Of a stretch of DNA of 64,000 nt, positions 56,497 to 64,000 are shown piece after piece; position 1 is the stretch's first letter; each line of letters begins with the position of its first letter. This DNA is from Byssothecium circinans. Its lineage: Eukaryota; Ascomycota; Dothideomycetes; Pleosporales; Massarinaceae. Where the stretch lies: assembly GCA_010015675.1 (NCBI GenBank), contig ML977017.1:269468-333467 (forward strand). The letters are read 5' to 3'. Both the position numbers and the translations under genes were made by a program. A model generated the notes under the pieces. That model had not been told where the DNA came from and made no database searches. It worked only from the letters and a program-made list of their open reading frames with translations.

Positions 56497-59027
56497 TCAC
56501 TCCTCCTTCCCCTCCCTCAACTCCTCCAAATACCCAACCAACCTCTTCTTAATCACCACACCCACCAAAGCCCCCGTCCCCTCTTCCGTAACACAAAGAT
56601 ACCGCAACCCCAACTTCCCAAACATTTCCACCGCGTACTCCAACGGCGCATTCGCGCAGATGGTCAACGGCGTCCTGTCTACAAAGGGCGTGAGATCGAC
56701 CTCCAAGGCATCGGGCGCTGCGTCATCGCCATCGTGGCCCAGGACCCGGATCTGAAAATCAGTGTCCTGGATAGCGTTATAGGGCGAGGGGGATGTAGGG
56801 CTGTGATGCGGAAGGAGTTGTGCGAGGCCGAAGTCGAGGGAGGATTGGGGGATGTAACCTTGCAGCATCATTGGTCTAGATGCAGCCATCGACGCCGTAG
56901 GAGGAGGAGAGTCAAGAGGATGACGCGGTTGGGATTGTACAAGCACGAGCCCCGCATCCATCAACCCCCTCCCCTTCAACAAATCCAACTTCTCCCTCAA
57001 CACGGTATACGGCACCGTATTCGCACCCGGCACAACCACAGCGATCTCCCGCATAGTCTGCGTCGGCGGAATCAACACCCTCACACGCAAATCTCTCTTC
57101 CTCGCCAGCCCGAGCGCGACTTCCAGGTCAAGAAACGGATGCCCCAGCACCGTCTGCGCGAGGTCGTAAACGCCTTCCTCGGAAATGGTATCTGCGACCC
57201 ATTTCGCGACGAGGATGGCGAGCATGTGCGGGACTACGTAGTCGAGCTGACCCGTGAGTTCGAACATGATGACGGCGAGGGAGATAGTCATGCGCGAGAC
57301 GCCAGCGAGAAAGGCGGCGGCGCCGACCATGGCGAAGATACCCGGGGAGATGGAAGGGATGGCTTGGCCGACTAGACGGCCGAAGAGGGCGCCTGCGTCG
57401 AGGGCGGGGATGATGACGCCTGAGGGAACTTTGATGCCGAAGGTGAGGATCGTGAGGATCAGTTTTGTTAGGGTGCCGTGGATGAGGTGGTAGATGTATG
57501 AGCGGTTCAGTCCGGAGGAGGATTCGTGTTGGCAGACCCATGATGGAGATGATGCTGCCGCGTTACAGTCTACGAGGAGGTTCTTGATGACTATATCGCC
57601 GGATTCACGGATCAGCGGGTTCGGGAATTGGAGTAATGTTGTAGCGAGGACGACGAGGAAGACTTCGAGAACTGGATTGTTCTTTATGAGAGCGAAGGAG
57701 CGGAACCATTTCGACCATAGGAAGTTCAGTTTGCAGAAGATGCCGCCGAAGATACCGCCTGCGATGCCGAGAAGGATGAAGACGAGGTAGTGAATGGGTT
57801 GGTAGTCCGTCCCGTAGTTTGTCTCGAAGAGTACGAGCTTGCCGGTACCCGTGGGATTCAGTGCTTTCAAAATCACAGCTGCACTTAACGAGCATAAGAA
57901 TGCTCTCCAGAGCACTTTCCGGGGGAAGTATGTACTGATCTCCTCGTAGCTGAAGAGAACACCGCCGATTGGGGCGCCGAAGGCTACGCTGAGGCCACTC
58001 GCACAGGCCGAGCTCAGCAGCTCTCGCATCTTGCGTCCGTTTTCTCGGTACTTGGGGATCAAAGAGCCGACTAGATACCCTACGCATGTCGAGATGTGCA
58101 CAAATGGACCTTCTTTTCCCAGACACATGCCAGTGGAAACAGCGAAGACGGCACCAAAGGCTTTGACAAGTAGGACCTCCAAGGACAGAAAATTCGGAAT
58201 GACGAAGCCGGAGAGGATAGTTTTGATCTCGGGAATACCGCTTCCAGAAGCCATGTACATCGTTTTGCCTGGGTGAAATGTAGTTTCTTCTTGCCCGGTT
58301 GCAGAGACTTTGGGAAGCGTGTCCGACGATGTTGAGGGCAGTGTACTTTTCGTCAACATTGTCGCCGATGAACTAATGATACCGAAAGCGAGAGCCATGG
58401 AAACATAGATAGCGAACGAACCGGCATAGTTCGTTGTCCAGACATGGAAGTCTTGACACTGTTCCGCCGGCGGTGTGATCTCCTTGCTCAGTAACAGCAG
58501 GGATGTTCGATCACTACAACACGCCTCTCGACTAAGCAGAGGATTAGAAACGCAATACCCTAACTTCCAATCCGAAACCGTAGCCACAGCGACGTCGACA
58601 ACAAAAGCCACGCATGCGGTGAGTGCCCCGATAGCAACGACTGCTATCCAGCCTGAGCAAGAGTCAAAAAGCGAGATAGCACGGTAACGCAGTCCTCGTC
58701 GGGCTTGCAGGGTGCGGACACGATAGGAATCTTTGACCTAGTCATATCTCGGTCTCAGCTCGATGGCTCAAATCGAAGGAGGAAGGGGGGAGAAGCACAA
58801 ACCAGGTCATGAAGCCAATCGATCGTCGTATAGTCATTATACGGCAGTCTTTCTCCCACCGGACTACCGGCCATATCTTGCTCCTCCTTGGATACATGGC
58901 TGCTGATAACGCTCGCTATCTCTTCATCGTGCTCGTGCTGCAACTGGCTCAACCTTGGATCATTAGAGATGGGGTGAAGAAGTGCCGTCCGCTCATTCGC
59001 TTCTTCATCGTTGGCCGGCATGATCAT
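56497..59027 (-). CDS. CLC-family chloride transporter
   Basis: Two exons, 59027-58803 and 58737-56497, 821 aa. The start could be ATG 59027 or 59021, as both are in frame two codons apart. The CLC pore motifs are intact: GSGIP (residues 240-244), GKEGP (282-286) with the gating Glu284, and SYEEIS with the proton Glu341. GIKVPSGVIIP follows in the second half. Having both glutamates points to a chloride/proton exchanger like Gef1 and CLC-3/4/5 of endosome, Golgi or vacuole. A C-terminal CBS pair follows, split by a Pro/Ser/His-rich insert (SPPPTASMAASRPMM). The long luminal loop with paired cysteines (REACCSD) lies before GSGIP. Confidence 0.93.
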
Positions 59028-60212
59028 GTAAAAGAGAGGGTTCTTGATGTCTGCCAAATGGCGATGGAATGGAGACAGTTCCCACGGCGTGGAAGCTCGA
59101 CGTGAGGTCCATGATTGATGGTAAAGTGGCTGGCCAATGACGCAGCCGCGCAGGCAGTGAACAGCATTTGGCTTATCACGCCGCGGAGACGGCCGCTGGT
59201 TGATGTTCCGGGGTACTCGTCGCGCAGTTGTCCAGATGGCTGGCACAAGGTTGATGAGAAAGGGAAGATAAGATAAGGCTGCAGCGAAGGAGGCGCGCTA
59301 GTTCTTGCCTGCTTCAACTAGAGCTCTCACTGGTCCGTCACTTCCTCACGCATAGCACATAGACACGGAAACACGACTCAAGAAGGAACACATGGTAGAT
59401 TTTAAATAGTTTCCAATTGATTCATTACAAGTTACTACGTCCGCTCTCCTCAAGACGTAGACAAGACCGACGCTGCCTCACATTGGCAGCAACAGACCGC
59501 TCCCCCACCACAGCAGATTAGCTTCGACATCTCAGCTTAGCTACAAGGAGATCTTATCCATCTGCATACGCCCTTGAAATAACAAACAAAAACAGATAAA
59601 CAAGCAAGATGGTCGATATGAACAAGAGGGTGGTGGGGGGGATTGAGTTATGCAAAACAATAAAGCAGAGAAGAAGAAGTGTGGTTATGAAGCAGATCAA
59701 GGAGAGACAAGAAAAGAAAAGTAGAATAGTGAGGGTGCTGAAGAAACAACGTGTGGCGGGCGCTGTCTTCGAGAGAATATATACACTGGCGGTAGGGGGA
59801 GGAGGCGGAGGTTTGACGCAAAGGAGGTGGGCGTCGGGTATCTGTAGCGACCGGTCGCGAAACAAAGCCTGTGCACTGAATGCAAAGGCTCTGCTTCGAT
59901 ATGCAGCGGACAAAAGGGAGAGAAAAAGGGAAGGGGAGATGCAGTGTGCATGTGCGGCGTCATGGACGCGCAGGCAAAGAGATGGCGGGAGAAAAGATGA
60001 TCGGACGCCCGGGCGCTCGCTAGCTATGCACGCAAAATAATTGTGGGAAGAAATACCACGTCCGAAGAGAGCCGTGGGAGATGCGACTTTTAGTATGGTG
60101 TTCGCAATCCGGCTCAAACTGAGGTATGCAGAAAAAGACGGCCCCGCGTTCTTAGTAAACCCGAAGAGAGACAAGGAAGATTCTAAATCATTTTTCTGTC
60201 ATGTCTCGTTGC
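59028..60212. other. Intergenic region
   Basis: 1.2 kb holding the CLC promoter and the 3' region of the kelch gene. A purine-rich stretch (GAAGCAGATCAAGGAGAG and similar) runs from about 59660 to 59745. No supportable gene. Confidence 0.5.
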
Positions 60213-62546
60213 TCATTTCCCGGAACTGGTGCCCAGGTTGAGCCACGACATGTCCTGCTGCTTGCCCTTGGGTTCTGCGCCGGGATGAAGACCGGGAAAG
60301 ACGGTCACAGTACTCTCACGCCCCACGGCGGGTTCGCCTCCGATTTTCGGTGGCGCTGGGTAAAAGTCGCTGAATTTGCTCGGCGGCGGTTGTGAGGAGC
60401 CGCCGGGGTTGGCGAGCGTGGCCATGCCGGGGAAAGTGGTGGCGGTGCTTTCACGAACTTCGTTGTCACCGAGCTTTCCACCGGGATGGAATGAACTATA
60501 GTTGCTCTTCGGGTAGTAGGATGACGTGCCATCGACGTAGTAAGAATCGCCACCAGCTGCCTGGCGGAAATCGTCAATGACTACACTGCCTGTGTAAGCG
60601 CTGCTAGCGGGGCGGCCGTCGTTGTTCACTGGTGACCAGCTGTCAACTCCATCTCGTAGGTAGTTGTCGTCGCGACTGTAGCCGGAATGTGTGCTGCCAT
60701 TTGAGTCGGCACGTGAGAGTTGGGCTTGCATGGCCACACCGGGCAGGGTCTCTGCCGAGTTACCGAGTGTTGGGCTGCCGCGAGCAACCTTACTCAAACG
60801 CTGTCCATCACTGAGTTTGGGTATTGTAAGTGGAGGAATGGCTTGTGACGGTTGGTATCTCGAGTTGGTGTACATGGACTGGCTGCCGGTGCTCGTCCGC
60901 TCAGAGGCGAAGGTAGATCGATCCGAGGGCATCTGTGCTAGATTTGTGGCTTCGTTGTTGGCGAAGTAGCGACTCCATCCAGAGCTACGGCTTCGTTGAA
61001 GGTTTGCAGTGGTAGTGGCTGGTGCACGACTAGAATTTTGCCGGACGAGCGTCTCCGGCTTAGGCTCAGGCTTCAGGTTGAACTTGGAGAGTTCAACAGG
61101 CTCCGAGTAGCCGAGAGGGCTACTCTTTTTGATCAAACCCGATGTGCTGGCGTCACTGAGCATGCCCTTCTTGTGGCCGCCGGGGCGACCGCTGCCAATG
61201 ATGGCCAGTGACGTCTGCGACATATTGGCCTCTTGAAACTTGTGCATGCCAGCTTCGCTCATGTAAGCGTCGCCTCTGTCGGCAAAGCTCAGACGGTCTT
61301 TTTCCTGGTAGCTTGATTGCTGGTTCTTGTTCTTATTTTTCCTCCATTTCAGGCAGAACAGAAGCAGGATGAGGATGGCGGCAATACCGAAGATGGCACC
61401 AAGGGTGGCACCAAGAACAGTCAACATTCTATCCTTATCATTCACAGAAGCCCCTTTTGGTACACCTGCACCAGCAGCCGCGGAGGAAGAAGCCGATGGA
61501 GAGGAGTTCGCAGTGGCTGTTGCAGAGCCTGATGCTGATGAGGAGGTAGATAGAAGGATGTTCGCTTGCTGCTTACCGCTGAACAGCTCTGAGGCGTTCT
61601 TCCAAGAGTTTAGTTGCTGGTCGAAAATACACAGCGGGTCTTCCGTGTTTCCGCCGGAAATGACGACGGTGTCATCGTCGGCTTGGGCAATGGAGGATCC
61701 GGTGCGCGTTACCGTGGGGGCATAGGTACCATTATATGCTGGCCAGTCTGCCATTGTGAGGCGCTTCGTCTTTTTATCGCCAACTGTCGTGCCTGGCGCA
61801 GCGACCTCTCCGCCGGCCTTGAGGATAGCGATACGTGTGACCCTGGTGGGTGTCACGCTCATATCGAAGAGCTCCAACACTTTGCTTCCATCAGTGCCAG
61901 TTACCAGGGTGCTCTGAGTCATGTCTGGGTTGGCAATAGGTGCCGCCAGAGAAGTCCCCAGTTTAACAAAGCCTTCGGTGGGGTGGAATGTCCACATGAG
62001 GGTGTTGTCGGTGCCGCCGACCACAAGTGCTCTGTTTGCATCCCATTGCTTCAGCTGGGGCTTAACGAGGGGCACGGGGCCGGTGTTGATGGCAAGGGCC
62101 TGGTAAGGCTTCTCGATCTTCATGCGGAAGGCTTCCAGCGAGGGACCCGTGTAACCCGTCTGAGAGCCCGAGAAGACGAAGATAGACTTGTCCTCCTCGA
62201 GATAGACAGCGCCGTGGTTCACACGCTTCTGCATGGGGAAGCTTTCCGATCGTATCCAGTCCCATTTCTTCTCCTTCAGGGAGTAGTACATCAATCCAGG
62301 GTAGTCCCAGTTTGCGGCGGTCGCGTTTGGTGTTCCTCCGACGACGTACAGCCTTGCATCATCCCCGGATCCTGCCTTTACACACTGAGCGCCCGTCAAG
62401 GAAATGTCCATGGGCAGCGCCTTCCACTCTCCCCCTTTTCCAAGCTGCAGCGACTGAAATCCGGCGGGCGAGTAGGCATAGAGGGTGTCTCCGACCACTA
62501 TCGAACAGTGGCCGGAGAGGGGGTATTTGGGGGTGGGGAGACCCAT
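60213..62546 (-). CDS. Kelch-type beta-propeller protein with single membrane segment
   Basis: 777 aa from ATG 62546. Residues 1-325 form a kelch/galactose-oxidase-like propeller (GHCSIVVGDTLYAYS, RLYVVGGTPNATAANW, RVNHGAVYLEEDKSIFVFSG, RALVVGGTDN, DDTVVISGG). A Ser/Ala-rich stalk (333-362) leads to a membrane helix at 374-399 (TLGAIFGIAAILILLLFCLK) with a basic stop (WRKNK). A ~380-residue cytoplasmic tail is Ser-rich with repeated REST-x-T-x-FPG. The layout is that of a type I surface receptor or wall sensor. No signal peptide starts at this ATG and the frame is open upstream with a possible acceptor at about 62575, so an upstream exon carrying one is likely. Function unknown. Confidence 0.78.
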   Translation of the reverse strand: MGLPTPKYPLSGHCSIVVGDTLYAYSPAGFQSLQLGKGGEWKALPMDISLTGAQCVKAGSGDDARLYVVGGTPNATAANWDYPGLMYYSLKEKKWDWIRSESFPMQKRVNHGAVYLEEDKSIFVFSGSQTGYTGPSLEAFRMKIEKPYQALAINTGPVPLVKPQLKQWDANRALVVGGTDNTLMWTFHPTEGFVKLGTSLAAPIANPDMTQSTLVTGTDGSKVLELFDMSVTPTRVTRIAILKAGGEVAAPGTTVGDKKTKRLTMADWPAYNGTYAPTVTRTGSSIAQADDDTVVISGGNTEDPLCIFDQQLNSWKNASELFSGKQQANILLSTSSSASGSATATANSSPSASSSAAAGAGVPKGASVNDKDRMLTVLGATLGAIFGIAAILILLLFCLKWRKNKNKNQQSSYQEKDRLSFADRGDAYMSEAGMHKFQEANMSQTSLAIIGSGRPGGHKKGMLSDASTSGLIKKSSPLGYSEPVELSKFNLKPEPKPETLVRQNSSRAPATTTANLQRSRSSGWSRYFANNEATNLAQMPSDRSTFASERTSTGSQSMYTNSRYQPSQAIPPLTIPKLSDGQRLSKVARGSPTLGNSAETLPGVAMQAQLSRADSNGSTHSGYSRDDNYLRDGVDSWSPVNNDGRPASSAYTGSVVIDDFRQAAGGDSYYVDGTSSYYPKSNYSSFHPGGKLGDNEVRESTATTFPGMATLANPGGSSQPPPSKFSDFYPAPPKIGGEPAVGRESTVTVFPGLHPGAEPKGKQQDMSWLNLGTSSGK

Positions 62547-64000
62547 GGTGGGTAGCGATCGCCGGGTGGGCTCGACTGGCGACGGTGCAAACGAATGTGG
62601 GTGTAATGTGAAAGACTCGACGTGAGAAGTGTTAGTAGTCTAGCATTCCGGCAATACGGGCATGACGGGGCGGTGTCCTCCAGCGGATTCGATGTGTTCC
62701 AGTGGGACAAGGGGGTATCGCGTGAAGGTCGAGTAATCTGAGGCAGCGACAGTTGTTAGTAGGCGAGGATTTGGGAATGCGCGACCACGTACATGAATGG
62801 AAGACAGTTCTGGGACTGAGGCGGGCTGAGACCGAGTTTGGAACAGCACGTATCGGATTGTTTGGAGAGAGCGACGGGCACACTCTTTCAAAGAGGTGTG
62901 GATGTTCGTGAAGGAGTGTAACAGCAGCACAGCACAGCGGTGGGCGGAGGGATGCGGAGGGAGGGAGAAGCGGCGGGCGATGGAGGGACGGGGAGGGTGA
63001 GGCTGTTCAGGCGCTCGTGGGCGGGCGAGAGTTGGAGGAGAGACACAGACAGAGCAGCGCAGTGCAGTGCAGCGCAGCACGAGCACCAGCACCAGCGCAA
63101 AAGCCAACGCCCACGCCCACGCCCAAGCCCGTTTGTCCCTGGATCGACTGCCCAGGGGACGCCGAAGAAACGGGCTAGCGTACAGACGGAACGGCCATGC
63201 GGTCAGGGGCTGTTTGCTGTTTCGCGCCAATGGGCGGCCGTGGTGGGCCCGCTGGCCTGCCCGTCTGTCGCGATGCGGCTAGCCGTCGCTCCCTGCTTAG
63301 CCCACCCGAAACATCATCACCGTCGAGGCACGAGAGACTCCGGCAGAATGCAGACCACCCTCGTCTTCTCTTTTATCGGAGTGGCCTGCTGGCTGCTGGC
63401 TCTTCGCTCTTCTCCTGTCCTTCCCGTCCTGCTCAGCCGGATGAGGATGGGCTGCCCATCGCGCCGATCCGAATGACAGCGTTTGCCTGTTCGTGAAGCT
63501 TGACGTGACTGACGGCCAGACAGTGCAGGGATCGCCTCTACATAATATTCAGGTACGAATAATAGCCTTCGCCCAAACCACCACCATTCACTCCCATACC
63601 CACTCTTCGGCGCTACTTCACAGCACACAAACGGCGCACCCTCGTCTCCTCCTCCACTACCTCCACTACTCTGCTCTGCTGTGCGCGTCGTGCAATCTAC
63701 GTCCCGCCACTCATCAGGCTGGGCGGACAGCAGCTGTGAATGTTCCATGGTGATCGTGATCGTGATGGTGCCATGCCCGTGCTCCGTACGAGCTCCCTAG
63801 CGGGTGGCGGGTAGCGTTCATGCACTCTGCACTGCGCGCCGTCCATGCCTCGAGAACGCGCACAAATCGTTTCTCCATCTGCAGCCGCCATCGTCGTGGT
63901 CGGCCATGTCGTCACACCCTTCATTTTCGCGCACAAACTTAATTCACAGTCTTGCCATCGCAGCCTCTCTCGCAACCTCTCGAACCGCGCGCTCGCCATC
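62547..64000. other. Upstream region of kelch gene, right end
   Basis: 1.45 kb. It probably contains an undetected first exon and a long pyrimidine-rich leader of the kelch gene (minus strand). Low-complexity GCAGTGCAG and ACGCCC repeats lie at 63058-63130. No other gene is supported to the window end. Confidence 0.45.
63058..63130. repeat. Short tandem low-complexity tract
   Basis: Overlapping GCAGT/GCAGC units run into CACCAGC units and then three ACGCCC copies plus one AAGCCC (63107-63130). Probably in the promoter or leader of the kelch gene. Confidence 0.5.

Noticed and set aside
62640..63230. 196-residue minus-strand frame with hydrophobic WAWAWALAFALVLVLVL run
   Set aside because: The run comes from the GCCCAC/CAGC tandem repeats; no domain. 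It might overlap an unseen kelch leader, but not as this protein.

Overview
The window is nuclear DNA of a filamentous ascomycete. Nearly every gene is split by short GT-AG introns, mostly 47-66 nt, with CTRAY-type branch sites just upstream of the acceptor. The gene set (HET-domain protein, Zn2Cys6 regulator, AzgA-type purine permease, Pex20, fungal P450s) is that of Pezizomycotina. Intron size and gene content suggest Dothideomycetes, but I cannot prove the class from sequence alone. I found no rRNA, convincing tRNA, intact transposon or CRISPR.

Left part (1-15.6 kb): a gene-free 2.2 kb, then a mitochondrial-type PPR protein (+), a Tat-SF1/CUS2-type splicing factor (-), a TLC-domain membrane protein (+), a peroxiredoxin-like protein (-), a methyltransferase-fold protein (-) and a nine-exon purine permease of the AzgA family (+).

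Middle part (15.6-31 kb) looks accessory. Large gene-poor gaps separate a CYP7-like P450 (+), a very small Zn2Cys6 protein (+), a beta-lactamase-fold serine hydrolase (-), a second P450 (+) broken by two reading-frame shifts, and a HET-domain protein (-). The hydrolase and the broken P450 diverge from a shared 175-bp promoter that carries a CGG-N3-CGG motif. This could be a small, partly decayed metabolite locus, which is inference.

Right part (31-64 kb) is housekeeping: Pex20 (PTS2 co-receptor), a long coiled-coil protein, prefoldin subunit 1, alkaline ceramidase, beta-tubulin, the OPI3-type phospholipid methyltransferase, an AAAP amino-acid transporter, the SCY1-like pseudokinase, mitochondrial branched-chain aminotransferase, a mitochondrial-type HMG-box protein, a CLC chloride transporter and a kelch-propeller membrane protein. 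Several lipid and organelle genes sit side by side, but nothing suggests they form a functional cluster.

Exon boundaries were set by hand from splice signals, phase and family conservation. Each multi-exon model keeps frame through to its stop codon. Recurrent oddities are in-frame, stop-free short introns in four genes and tandem NAGNAG acceptors in the purine permease.
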